This document shows positions 21,832 through 29,280 of a DNA stretch of 33,108 bases, in pieces (the stretch's first letter is position 1; each line of letters opens with the position of its first letter). Position numbers and translations under genes: made by a program. Origin of the DNA: an uncultured Synechococcaceae cyanobacterium (lineage in GTDB: Bacteria; Cyanobacteriota; Cyanobacteriia; PCC-6307; Cyanobiaceae). Location of the stretch: positions 1-33,108 of the forward strand of contig CAIVPT010000194.1 in assembly GCA_903907855.1 (NCBI GenBank), given 5' to 3'. The notes under the pieces were generated by a model. The model did no database searches. It saw only the letters and a program-made list of their open reading frames with translations, and was not told the origin of the DNA.

Positions 21832-22413
21832 ATGGCCGGCCCCGTTCTTCGTTCCCGCCCATCCCGCGGCCCGCTCCAGCGTCTTGGGGCGACCGTGGCG
21901 CTGCCGCCGCTGATCCTGGCGGTCAGCTGGGCCCAGGAGCTGGTCGACCAGATCCTCTTCGGCGGCCGTTTCAACCTGCCGATGCTGCCCAGGGGGGCGT
22001 TTTGGGGGGTGCTGACCGCCCCCTTCAGCCACGCCGGCTTCGCCCACCTGCTGGCCAACAGCCTGTGGTTTCTGCCGCTCTCCTGGCTGGTGCTGCTGCA
22101 CGGACGCCGTGCCTACCTGGCGGTGTGGCTGGGGGTGCTGGCGGCGGCGATCCCGGTGTGGTGGTTCTGGCCGGTGGGCAGCCATGGCCTGTCGGGGGTG
22201 AATTACGGCCTGCTCGGCTTCTTGCTGGTGATCGGTTGGCTGGAGAAGCGTCCCCTCTCGCTGGCCCTGTCGATGTTCGCCCTGGTGGCCTACGGCGGCC
22301 TGTTGCCCACCCTGCTTCCTTTTCTCAGTCCGCCGGGGGTGAGCTGGATCGGGCACGTTTCCGGTTTTCTCGGCGGCGTGCTGGCGGCGCTGGCGATCCA
22401 CCGGGAGCCCTGA
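21832..22413 (+). CDS. Rhomboid-family intramembrane serine protease
   Basis: 193 aa with about six hydrophobic segments. Diagnostic rhomboid residues are all visible: the TM2 motif H67-x4-H72-x3-N76 (FSHAGFAHLLANSLWF), the catalytic Ser121 in HGLSGVNYGLLGF, and the catalytic His165 in WIGHVSGFLGGVLAAL. It is a short six-TM form with a basic N-terminus. Rhomboids cut transmembrane helices of other proteins. The stop TGA is 2 nt before the ATG of the aspartic protease-like gene, so the two are translationally coupled. Confidence 0.9.
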   Translation: MAGPVLRSRPSRGPLQRLGATVALPPLILAVSWAQELVDQILFGGRFNLPMLPRGAFWGVLTAPFSHAGFAHLLANSLWFLPLSWLVLLHGRRAYLAVWLGVLAAAIPVWWFWPVGSHGLSGVNYGLLGFLLVIGWLEKRPLSLALSMFALVAYGGLLPTLLPFLSPPGVSWIGHVSGFLGGVLAALAIHREP

Positions 22414-22415
22414 GC

Positions 22416-23342
22416 ATGCCGCTGCCGCCGCCGGTCGCCGTACCGCTACCCCTTCCTCCCCCGGCGGCTCTTCTGCAGCTGGAGGGGGAGCCCCTCGCTG
22501 GCGGAACCGTGCAGGGAGGGGCGCTGCTGCCGCTGGAGCGGGCCGCCGGGGGCGACACCCCCGTGCTGCCGTTCCGCGCCCCCAAGGGGCCGGTGCGCCT
22601 GCTGCTCGACAGCGGCGCCTCCTCGACGATGGTTATCCCGGCCCTGGCCCAGCGCCTCGGCCTGGCCAGCCGGCCGTTGGCCGGAGGTGCGGCAGCGTTG
22701 GCGGGCGGTGGGGCCGACTGTGCCCTGGGCGCCCCCCGGCGCACCACCCTGCCGCCGCTGACCTTGGCGGGGTTGCGGCTGGAGGGTCTGGAGGCCCTGC
22801 TGCTGCCGATCGCCGCCCTGCCGCCGGGGGTGGATGGGGTGCTCGGTGTGCCAACGCTGCGGCGCCTGCCGGTGTGGGTCGATCCCCTCGGCGGGAGCCT
22901 GGCGCTTGGCCCTCCAGCCCTGGCGGCGGCAGATGCGGCGGGTGCCCCGGTGCGCCGGCTGCCCCTGCGCTTCCACCGGGGTGTGCCGCTGCTGGAGCTG
23001 CGCGGCGAGGGCGGCCCGATCCCCGCGCTCGCCGACACTGGCGCCGAGGGATTGTTCCTCAGCCCTTCCCTGGCGGAGCGGCTGGCGCCACTGGGGGCCG
23101 CCCAGCCCCTCCGGCTGGTGGGTGTTTGCGGGGAGCAGCTGGTGAGCCGCCGCTCCTACGCCGGTCTGGGCCTGCCGGGGGAGTCCGCTGCCAGTGTGGA
23201 GCGGCCGTTGGAGGGGATCGTGACGGCCAATCCGATCTTCGAGCAGCTCAAGGTGGAGGCGATCGCCGGCCAGGAGCTGCTGCGGGGTCGCCGCCAGCTC
23301 TGGCGGCTGGATGCCCCGAGCCCGGAGCTGTGGTTGTGGTGA
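22416..23342 (+). CDS. Tandem two-lobe retropepsin-like aspartic protease
   Basis: 308 aa from ATG 22416; the 687-aa track ORF runs upstream over other genes. Two aspartic-protease active-site motifs are present in one chain: D65-S-G in VRLLLDSGASSTMVIPALAQ and D207-T-G in IPALADTGAEGLFL, each followed by a conserved AxxLGL/AERLAPLG helix and a hydrophobic-hydrophobic-Gly strand (VDGVLGVP; AIAGQELL). Clan AA retropepsin-like bacterial proteins usually carry one lobe and dimerise; here both lobes lie in one chain. The N-terminus is Pro/Leu-rich with no clear signal peptide. The last 4 nt overlap the CPBP gene (GTGA). Confidence 0.85.
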   Translation: MPLPPPVAVPLPLPPPAALLQLEGEPLAGGTVQGGALLPLERAAGGDTPVLPFRAPKGPVRLLLDSGASSTMVIPALAQRLGLASRPLAGGAAALAGGGADCALGAPRRTTLPPLTLAGLRLEGLEALLLPIAALPPGVDGVLGVPTLRRLPVWVDPLGGSLALGPPALAAADAAGAPVRRLPLRFHRGVPLLELRGEGGPIPALADTGAEGLFLSPSLAERLAPLGAAQPLRLVGVCGEQLVSRRSYAGLGLPGESAASVERPLEGIVTANPIFEQLKVEAIAGQELLRGRRQLWRLDAPSPELWLW

Positions 23343-23929
23343 GCGCGGTGGCTCTGATCAGCGCGCCCCTGGCCCTGGCGCTGCATCGCTGCCTGGAGGC
23401 CCTGAAGGCGCCCCTGGGCCCTGCCGACCTGGCCCTCACCCTGGCCCTGCTGGGGCTTTACGCCGCCTGGGCCCTGCCCTGGGGGCTCCGCAACGGCTTC
23501 CTGCGCCGCCGCTGGCGGCCGTCGCCGCCGCGGCCGCTGCTGCGTCAGGCCGCCGCGCTGCTGTGGATGCCTGCGCTGGTGGAGGAGTTGCTCTTCCGGG
23601 TGGCGCTCCTGCCCCGGCCGGGCGAAGGGGTGCCCACCGCCGGGGCCCTGGGCTGGGCTGCCCTCGCCCTGGCGGCCTTCGTGGCTTATCACCCCCTGGC
23701 GGGTCGGCTGTGGTATCCCGCCGGCCGCGATCTTTTCCACGATCCCCGCTTCCTGGGCCTCTGCGCCGGACTTGGCCTGATCTGCACCCTGGGCTACTGG
23801 GCCACCGGTTCCCTGTTGTCCCCCGTGCTGCTCCACTGGCTCGTGGTGCTGGTGTGGCTGGATCCGCTGGAGGGGGCCGTCCGCCTGCGAGCCCCCACCG
23901 ACGGCCCCGCTGACGGCCCCGCAGATTGA
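23339..23929 (+). CDS. CPBP-family glutamic-type intramembrane protease
   Basis: About 196 aa from GTG 23339, which overlaps the previous stop (GTGA); GTG 23336 or 23348 are alternatives. Active-site motifs of the CAAX-processing/bacteriocin-processing (ABI) family are present: E82-E83-x3-R87 (VEELLFRVALL), H108 in FVAYHPL and H156 in LLHWLVVLVWL. There are about five hydrophobic helices. Such proteases cut within or near the membrane. It is the third protease of this operon. The C-terminus ends in a DGPADGPAD repeat produced by a 12-bp tandem duplication. Confidence 0.85.
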   Translation: MSAVALISAPLALALHRCLEALKAPLGPADLALTLALLGLYAAWALPWGLRNGFLRRRWRPSPPRPLLRQAAALLWMPALVEELLFRVALLPRPGEGVPTAGALGWAALALAAFVAYHPLAGRLWYPAGRDLFHDPRFLGLCAGLGLICTLGYWATGSLLSPVLLHWLVVLVWLDPLEGAVRLRAPTDGPADGPAD

Positions 23930-23940
23930 CCCGCTGACGG
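23900..23940 (+). repeat. 12-bp tandem repeat across the CPBP stop codon
   Basis: GACGGCCCCGCT, GACGGCCCCGCA, a diverged GATTGACCCGCT carrying the stop, and a partial GACGG follow each other. The first units encode the C-terminal DGPA repeats. Confidence 0.85.
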
Positions 23941-23947
23941 AAGATCC

Positions 23948-24883
23948 TCAGCCGTAGTACTCCGGCACGAAGAACTGCTCGTTGCGGGGTGGCCGCTGGT
24001 ATGCGCCCTGGCTGCGGCGGGGCGGCAGCTTGATCGGTTTGGGGGTCATGTCCTCGTAGGGCACCTTGCTGAGGATGTGGCGGATGCAGTTGAGGCGAGC
24101 GCGGCGCTTGTCGTTGGCGTCGACGGTGAACCAGGGGGCCTCCGGGATGTTGGTGTGGGCAAACATCGCGTCCTTGGCCTTGGAGAATTCCACCCAGCGA
24201 TCGCGGGATTCCAGGTCCATCGGGCTGAGCTTCCAGCGCCGTGCCGGATCCTTCAGGCGCGAGCGGAACCGTGCTTCCTGCTCCTCATCGCTCACCGAAA
24301 ACCAATACTTGATCAAGGTGATGCCGCTGCGCACGAGCATCCGCTCGAATTCCGGACACGACTGATAAAACTCCTCCACCTGCGCGGGCGTGCAGAAGCC
24401 CATCACCTTCTCCACCCCGGCCCGGTTGTACCAGCTGCGGTCGAACAGCACGATCTCCCCGGCGGCGGGGAAGTGCTCCGCGTAACGCTGGAAGTACCAC
24501 TGGCTGCGCTGGCGGTCGGAGGGGGTGCCCAGGGCCACCACGGTGCAGCCGCGGGGATTGAGGGGTTCGGTGATGCGCTTGATCGTGCTGCCCTTGCCGG
24601 CGGCGTCCCGCCCCTCGAACACCAGAATCAGCCGCGTGCCCACCTGCTTGATCCAGTACTGCATCTTCACCAGCTCCACCTGCAGGCGGGCCAGTTCCTG
24701 TTCGTAGAGGCGGCGATCGAGGCGGGGACGGTGGCCCTCACCGGGGTCCTGCAGGTCTTCGTAGACGGGGGAGGGGTGGTACCGGTCGGAGCCGGGGGCC
24801 TCGGCTGGGTGAGCCGGCGAGGGCTGGGGAGCCGTGTCTTCGCGGTGCCGTTGCTGTTTGGCCTTGCCCATCGGAGGGGGCAT
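23948..24883 (-). CDS. ppk2: Polyphosphate kinase 2 (class I)
   Basis: 311 aa. The PPK2 core (about 65-290) shows Walker A EGRDAAGKGSTIKRI, NPRGCTVVALGTPSDRQRSQ, Walker B LFDRSWYNRAGVE, and the lid RRWKLSPMDLESRDRW. It transfers phosphate between polyphosphate and nucleoside diphosphates in the cytoplasm. Residues 1-60 are an extra charged, Pro-rich extension. Two starts are possible: ATG 24883 with an AGGGGG SD-like stretch, or ATG 24871 (MGKAKQQRHRED); the first ATG lies in the loop of a strong predicted mRNA hairpin. The 55-aa ORF lies 88 nt upstream on the same strand. It converges with the CPBP gene (18 nt between stops). Confidence 0.95.
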   Translation of the reverse strand: MPPPMGKAKQQRHREDTAPQPSPAHPAEAPGSDRYHPSPVYEDLQDPGEGHRPRLDRRLYEQELARLQVELVKMQYWIKQVGTRLILVFEGRDAAGKGSTIKRITEPLNPRGCTVVALGTPSDRQRSQWYFQRYAEHFPAAGEIVLFDRSWYNRAGVEKVMGFCTPAQVEEFYQSCPEFERMLVRSGITLIKYWFSVSDEEQEARFRSRLKDPARRWKLSPMDLESRDRWVEFSKAKDAMFAHTNIPEAPWFTVDANDKRRARLNCIRHILSKVPYEDMTPKPIKLPPRRSQGAYQRPPRNEQFFVPEYYG

Positions 24884-24910
24884 CGCCCCCTGGCAGCTGA
24901 CTCCCCCCAG
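24875..24910 (-). promoter_or_regulatory. Two GC-rich hairpins in the ppk2 leader
   Basis: Next to and over the first ATG, AGGGGGC (24875-24881) and GCCCCCT (24885-24891) form a perfect 7-bp stem with a 3-nt loop that overlaps SD and start. Further upstream in transcript terms, CTGGGGGAG pairs with CTCCCCCCAG (from 24901) with one bulge. They could control ppk2 translation or act as an attenuator after the 55-aa ORF; no U-tract is present. Confidence 0.4.
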
Positions 24911-24971
24911 CCTTGGGCCTGGGGGAGGGAAGCGGGGGGAAGCGCGGGATTTTCTTCGGAGGCGGTGGGCC

Positions 24972-25139
24972 TCAGCCGATCGCGAGCAGCCGATCGGCGC
25001 CAGGAACCCACTGGGAGATCAGCTGTTCGATGCGCACCAGCTGGTAGCGGGTCTGCTCGTTGGGGCTGCGGTCGTACTGATCCCGCAGGGCCAGCAGCTG
25101 CGCTTCGAGGGAATGGAGGACGGGGTGATCGTTGTGCAT
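24972..25139 (-). CDS. 55-aa hypothetical protein
   Basis: This ORF is too short for the track. It runs from ATG 25139 to TGA 24972: MHNDHPVLHSLEAQLLALRD, then QYDRSPNEQTRYQLVRIEQL, ending WVPGADRLLAIG. It is predicted to be almost entirely helical and charged, with heptad-like Leu spacing (LEAQLLALRDQY). Codon use is GC3-rich like its neighbours, which supports a real gene. No family is recognised. It precedes ppk2 on the same strand by 88 nt and is divergent from the LuxR regulator. The 120-bp gap to 25260 is the likely divergent promoter region (AATCTTAAAC stands out as AT-rich). Confidence 0.6.
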   Translation of the reverse strand: MHNDHPVLHSLEAQLLALRDQYDRSPNEQTRYQLVRIEQLISQWVPGADRLLAIG

Positions 25140-25259
25140 GGACGCAGGCGACGCCAGCGGCGTACGGGCAAAATCTTAAACGAATCGGGAGATTGGCGCT
25201 TCATGTCCGATCCGGCCGCCGGGCCCCATCCCGGCCAACCATCTGGATAGGTTGACAGC

Positions 25260-25946
25260 ATGGACCTCACGCCCTTCCTTGACAGCCTGGAGGGATCCAC
25301 CCTCGACGAACTGCTGCTGTCGGTGGCGGTGCAGGCCAAGGTGGCGATCGCCATGAAGGGGCGCTTCCTGCTGCGGGCCGTCTGCGAGAGCTTCCAAGAC
25401 CGCAGCCGCATCGGCTGTGCCGTCACCGAGGAGCAGGCCTGCCTGGCCTATCTGGCCCGCGAGCCCTACGAGCTGCTGATCTGCACCGATCATCTCGAGA
25501 GCGGCAACGGCTTCGAGCTGGCCCGCAAGGCCCGCGCCGCCCAGCCGGCCCTCAAGGTGGTGGTGCTGGCCCTCGGCGATGTGATCCCCGCCGAGTACGC
25601 CAATGCCCCCTGGCTGGAGGCGGTGGTGGCGGAGGCCGATGTGGTCGACGATCAACGCCCGCTCCAGGCCGCCGTGATGGCGGTGATGGGCCACCACTCC
25701 TACCGCAGCCCCTCGCTGCGCAGCGGCAGCCTGCCCTACCTCAGCTGCCCCCGCCTCACCCCACGGGAATACCAGGTGCTCGATCTGCTGGCCAGTGGCC
25801 TGAGCGACCGGGAGATTGCCCGCGCCCTGGTGGTGAGCGAGGAAACAGCCCGCACCTACACCAAGCGGCTGCTGCAGACCCTCGACGTCAACAACCGCCT
25901 GCAGGCGGTGCTCAAGGGGATGCGCTGCGGCATGGTGCAGCTCTGA
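25260..25946 (+). CDS. LuxR/FixJ-type transcriptional regulator with receiver-like domain
   Basis: 228 aa. The C-terminal residues 163-225 form a LuxR HTH: LTPREYQVLDLLASGLSDRE, IARALVVSEETARTYTKRLL. The N-terminal 150 residues resemble a response-regulator receiver: LLICTDHLESGNGFELARKA places an Asp at the phosphoacceptor site, and KVVVLALGD is the beta-4 strand, but the usual conserved Lys of the site is not clear and there is an extra 40-residue leading segment (TLDELLLSVAVQAKVAIAMK). It may be an atypical regulator. No kinase is adjacent; the soluble PAS kinase at 7784 is a speculative partner. Confidence 0.88.
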   Translation: MDLTPFLDSLEGSTLDELLLSVAVQAKVAIAMKGRFLLRAVCESFQDRSRIGCAVTEEQACLAYLAREPYELLICTDHLESGNGFELARKARAAQPALKVVVLALGDVIPAEYANAPWLEAVVAEADVVDDQRPLQAAVMAVMGHHSYRSPSLRSGSLPYLSCPRLTPREYQVLDLLASGLSDREIARALVVSEETARTYTKRLLQTLDVNNRLQAVLKGMRCGMVQL

Positions 25947-26029
25947 GGCGGCACTGTCCCCGGATGGGGGGTGCGGTACCCCGGGGCTTCGGTGCACAGT
26001 CGACCCGCCTGAGCGGGTTCACCCCGGCG

Positions 26030-26293
26030 ATGACCCTCTCCCCCCAGCACCCCGATCCGCAGGCGCCCTCCCCCTCCGGTGAACGGCTCACCATCGGTGA
26101 GCTCGAGGCCAGCTACTCCACTTACTGCAAGGCGATGCGTCTGCTGATCCGCGAAGGCCGCAGCCTGGCCCGCATTCAGCGCACCGTCTGCTGGCAGCGA
26201 CTGGAGTGCCTGCACCGCTGCCTTCCCGGCCAGTACCGCGATCCGGACTATCTCTATCTCTTGCTGCGTCGTGAGATCAGTGGCGACGGCTGA
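26030..26293 (+). CDS. Small hypothetical protein
   Basis: 87 aa from ATG 26030; the track start at 25964 adds a low-quality extension. After a Pro/Ser-rich start (MTLSPQHPDPQAPSPSGERL) it is a compact helical protein: TIGELEASYSTYCKAMRLLI, REGRSLARIQRTVCWQRLEC, LHRCLP, then PDYLYLLLRREI. Four cysteines are present. It resembles small conserved proteins of picocyanobacteria with no assigned function. It lies between the LuxR regulator and the CNNM protein on the same strand (83 and 44 nt gaps). Confidence 0.65.
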   Translation: MTLSPQHPDPQAPSPSGERLTIGELEASYSTYCKAMRLLIREGRSLARIQRTVCWQRLECLHRCLPGQYRDPDYLYLLLRREISGDG

Positions 26294-26337
26294 CGGCGGC
26301 CTCTCCCCCTAGGCTTCGCCGATCGACACCCCAGCGG

Positions 26338-27690
26338 ATGAGCGCGGTCGCTCTGGAACTCTTTGCGGTCCTGCTGCTGATCGTTGCCAACGGGGTGTTC
26401 TCCGGTGCTGAGATCGCCGTGGTTTCCTCCCGCCGGGTGCGGCTGGAGCAGCAGGCGGCCAAGGGCGATCGCCAGGCCCGGGCCGCCCTGAAACTTGCCG
26501 CCGACCCCAACGACTTCCTCTCCACGGTCCAGATCGGCATCACCCTGATCGGGGTTCTCAGCGGCGCCGTCGGCGGGGCCACCCTGGCGGCCCGGCTGCG
26601 CCCTGTGCTCGACACCGTGCCCGCGCTGCGCCCCTGGAGCGAGGCCCTCAGCCTGGTGGTGGTGGTGGCGGCCCTCACCTATCTCTCGCTGGTGGTGGGC
26701 GAGCTGGTGCCCAAACGCATCGCCCTGAGTGCGCCGGAGCGGATGGCCTGCGCCCTGGCCCGGCCGATGCGGGCCCTCTCCCGCCTGGCGGCCCCTTTGG
26801 TGCACCTGCTGGGCATCTCCACCGACGCCCTGCTGCGGCTGCTCGGCGTTCGCGCCTCCGAGGAGCCGGAGATCACCGAGGAGGAGATCAAGGCCCTGAT
26901 CCGTCAGGGCGCCCAGAGCGGGGTGTTCGAGGAGGCGGAGCACGAGATGGTGCAGCGGGTGTTGCGGCTGGCTGATCGACCGATCAAGGCGACCATGACC
27001 CCCCGCACCGAGATCGACTGGATCGACAGCGAGGCCCCGGTGGAGGAGAACCTCAGCACGATCCTGGAGGGCAACCATTCGCGCTTTCCCGTCGGCAAGG
27101 GCAGCCTCGACGACTGCCTCGGTGTGATCCGCGGCCGGGCCTTTCTGGCCGCGCGGCTGGCCGGGGGTCCGCTGAACCTCGAGCCCCTGCTGCAGCCGCC
27201 GCTCTATGTGGCGGAGAACGCCCGCGCCCTGGCGGTGATCGAGCAGTTCAAGCAAAGCGGTGTGCACATCGCCCTGGTGACCGATGAATACGGCGGCATC
27301 GAGGGGCTGGTGACCCTCAACGATCTGATGGAGGCGATCGTTGGCGAACTGCCCTCCGCCGAGGACGAGGAGGATCCGATGGTGATCCTGCGCGAAGACG
27401 GTTCCTGGCTACTTGATGGTGCCCTCGATTTCGGCGCCTTCATGGATCTGGTGCAGCGGCCGGACTGGCCCGAGGCCCTGACGGGCGGCTTTCATACACT
27501 TGGCGGCTTCGCCATGCACCGTCTTGGCCGCATTCCCAGAGCCGGCGAACGCTTCGCCTGCGAGGGCCTCCAGTTCGAGGTCGTCGACATGGACGGCAAC
27601 CGGGTCGACAAGCTGCTGGTGTGCCGCGAGGGGGCCAGTGATTCGGCAGGAATGCCTATGGCAGAGCCACGGGGAGCTGGGCCACAGTGA
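26338..27690 (+). CDS. CNNM/CBS/CorC-HlyC membrane protein (hemolysin family)
   Basis: 450 aa. Residues 1-190 are the CNNM (DUF21) membrane domain: LLLIVANGVFSGAEIAVVSS, LIGVLSGAVGG, VVVVAALTYLSLVVGELVPK. Two CBS motifs follow (about 210-335: MTPRTEIDWIDSEAP and ALVTDEYGGIEGLVTLNDLM), then a CorC_HlyC domain (VILREDGSWLLDGALDFGAF, GGFHTLGGFAMHRLGRIPRA). This is the standard architecture of Mg2+ (or Co2+) transport-related proteins, historically called hemolysins. The product is in the inner membrane with the CBS domains sensing ATP-Mg in the cytoplasm. No partner is adjacent. Confidence 0.92.
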   Translation: MSAVALELFAVLLLIVANGVFSGAEIAVVSSRRVRLEQQAAKGDRQARAALKLAADPNDFLSTVQIGITLIGVLSGAVGGATLAARLRPVLDTVPALRPWSEALSLVVVVAALTYLSLVVGELVPKRIALSAPERMACALARPMRALSRLAAPLVHLLGISTDALLRLLGVRASEEPEITEEEIKALIRQGAQSGVFEEAEHEMVQRVLRLADRPIKATMTPRTEIDWIDSEAPVEENLSTILEGNHSRFPVGKGSLDDCLGVIRGRAFLAARLAGGPLNLEPLLQPPLYVAENARALAVIEQFKQSGVHIALVTDEYGGIEGLVTLNDLMEAIVGELPSAEDEEDPMVILREDGSWLLDGALDFGAFMDLVQRPDWPEALTGGFHTLGGFAMHRLGRIPRAGERFACEGLQFEVVDMDGNRVDKLLVCREGASDSAGMPMAEPRGAGPQ

Positions 27691-28061
27691 GGGCACGAAA
27701 GCGGAGGCTCCAGCGATGGACGAAACGCCACCGGATCACGCAGCGCTGCCTTTGACCAGGGCCCAACCTTTGCGCCCCTTCTCTAGTTCAACCATCCACC
27801 CTCGTCGGCTCCACTGACCCTCTTTAGCTTCATTCAGTTCACCCTTACTTCCTTTTACATCAGCTTACATAGGGCCATCTTTTTCATCCATTCCCAGGAG
27901 GTTTCATCCGTTCTGTTTGCGGCCTGCCGGCAACGCGGCACCTCTCCACCATGCCCATCCCGGCCCCCCTCATGTTTCAGCACCCCCACGGCAGGTGGTG
28001 CCCCGCGCCGATCGGCATACGATCGGGGGCAGCGATCCGGCGCGGTTGGGCGCCTTTCCCC
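27691..28061. other. Gene-free stretch with an AT-rich core
   Basis: 371 bp with no convincing gene. The segment about 27821-27900 is only about 40-43 percent GC, against a window estimated near 70 percent. It is pyrimidine-rich on the plus strand (CCTTACTTCCTTTTACATCA) and contains TTTACATCAG and TTACATAG, possible -10-like elements. No tRNA fold, Yfr-type GGAAACA loop or terminator was recognised. The upstream in-frame extension from 27951 into the 28062 gene is judged unlikely. It could hold a promoter or an undescribed small RNA. Confidence 0.5.
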
Positions 28062-28265
28062 ATGCTGGTTGGTGAGGTGTTCCTCGAAACCATGGCCACC
28101 GGGATCATCACGCAGGAAGAGATCGACTGGCTGACGACCCAGCAGGGGTCCTTCAGCCGGGAGGAGGAGGCCAAGGCGTTGCAGATCGGTCGCCTCCTCG
28201 ATGAGGGGCGCCTCCAGATCGGTTGCCGCCTGCTGGGCCAGGCCCGGCCCCCGGCCGCCTCCTAG
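28062..28265 (+). CDS. Small hypothetical protein
   Basis: 67 aa from ATG 28062 (MLVGEVFLETMATGIITQEE); the longer track start adds an unlikely Pro/Arg-rich leader. The sequence is amphipathic helical (IDWLTTQQGSFSREEEAKAL, QIGRLLDEGRLQIGCRLL) and resembles short conserved proteins found in cyanobacteria. No function is recognised. Its 3' end overlaps the convergent arsS gene by 4 nt. Confidence 0.7.
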   Translation: MLVGEVFLETMATGIITQEEIDWLTTQQGSFSREEEAKALQIGRLLDEGRLQIGCRLLGQARPPAAS

Positions 28266-29242
28266 GCAACCCCGCCAGCCTCCTCCTGCCGAAGGGCCCC
28301 GCCACAGCTGGATCCTGCGCCGGCCGTGCAGCCGAAGCAATGCTCGGCCGTGCGGATCGGCTCCCCCTCGGGATCCCAGGTCAGCAGGTCCCGCAGGTGG
28401 CGGCGTTCCCCCTCGGCCGGGGGCAGCTGCAGCTGCTGGTTGAAGTCGCAGTCGTGCAGGTGGCCCTGCCAGTCGACGCTGATCAGGGAGCGGCACATCA
28501 CCGCCTCCAGGTTGTGCGGCCGGTGGGCCCCGCGCAGGGTGGCCCGGTAGCTCTCCAGTTCGCCGCTGCGCGCGAGGCCCGCCGCAAAGCGCTGGATCGC
28601 CATGTTGGTGAGCGTGTAGAGGCCGGTGAAGGTGATGCCGTGGCGTTCCGCCAGCACCCGCCGGTAGTCGGTCTCCAGGGCGGCCTGGGGCGGGGGAAGG
28701 GTGGCTCCCTGTGGGTTGAACACCAGATGCAGGTCCAGCGCCCCTCCCGGTTGGCCGTAGCCGAGGGCGTTGAGCCGCCGCAGCCCCGCCAGGCTGGCGG
28801 CGAACACCCCGTTGCCCCGCTGCCGGTCGACGTTGTCTTCCAGATAGCAGGGCAGTGAGGCCACCACCGCCACCCCCTGATCGGCCAGGAAATCCGCCAG
28901 GTCCTCCTGGCCGGGCTCCTCGAGGATCGTGAGATTGCAGCGGTCGATCACCTTCACCCCCGCGGCCCGGGCATCGCCCACCAGCGTGCGGAAGCCGGGA
29001 TGGAGCTCGGGGGCGCCGCCGGTGAGGTCGAGGCAGCCCAGGCCCCGGGCCTGCAACACCGGCACGATCAGGGCGAGGGTGGCGGCATCCATGCTCTCGC
29101 TGCGGCTGGGGCCGGCGTTCACATGGCAGTGGGAGCAGCTCTGGTTGCAGCGGTAGCCCAGGTTCACCTGCAGGGTGGTGAGCGCGTCGCGGCGCAGCGG
29201 CGGGAAGGCTGCCGGGGCTGTGGATGGCGACGGGACGGTCAT
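28262..29242 (-). CDS. arsS: ArsS, radical SAM enzyme of arsenosugar biosynthesis
   Basis: 326 aa. The radical SAM cluster motif is C32-x3-C36-x2-C39 in LTTLQVNLGYRCNQSCSHCH followed by VNAGPSRSESM. The C-terminal DUF3641-type region has CRSLISVDWQGHLHDCDFNQ and the Cys/Gly-rich HCFGCTAGAGSSCGGALRQE, the tail typical of ArsS. ArsS adds an adenosyl-derived moiety to dimethylarsenical to build arsenosugars, normally with ArsM supplying the methylated substrate. No ArsM is visible in the window; the neighbouring methyltransferase does not show ArsM cysteines. It is divergent from the methyltransferase gene with 38 bp between starts. Confidence 0.9.
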   Translation of the reverse strand: MTVPSPSTAPAAFPPLRRDALTTLQVNLGYRCNQSCSHCHVNAGPSRSESMDAATLALIVPVLQARGLGCLDLTGGAPELHPGFRTLVGDARAAGVKVIDRCNLTILEEPGQEDLADFLADQGVAVVASLPCYLEDNVDRQRGNGVFAASLAGLRRLNALGYGQPGGALDLHLVFNPQGATLPPPQAALETDYRRVLAERHGITFTGLYTLTNMAIQRFAAGLARSGELESYRATLRGAHRPHNLEAVMCRSLISVDWQGHLHDCDFNQQLQLPPAEGERRHLRDLLTWDPEGEPIRTAEHCFGCTAGAGSSCGGALRQEEAGGVA

Positions 29243-29280
29243 CGGGGGAGGCTAGGGACCCCTGCGCCTTCCTGGTTCCC

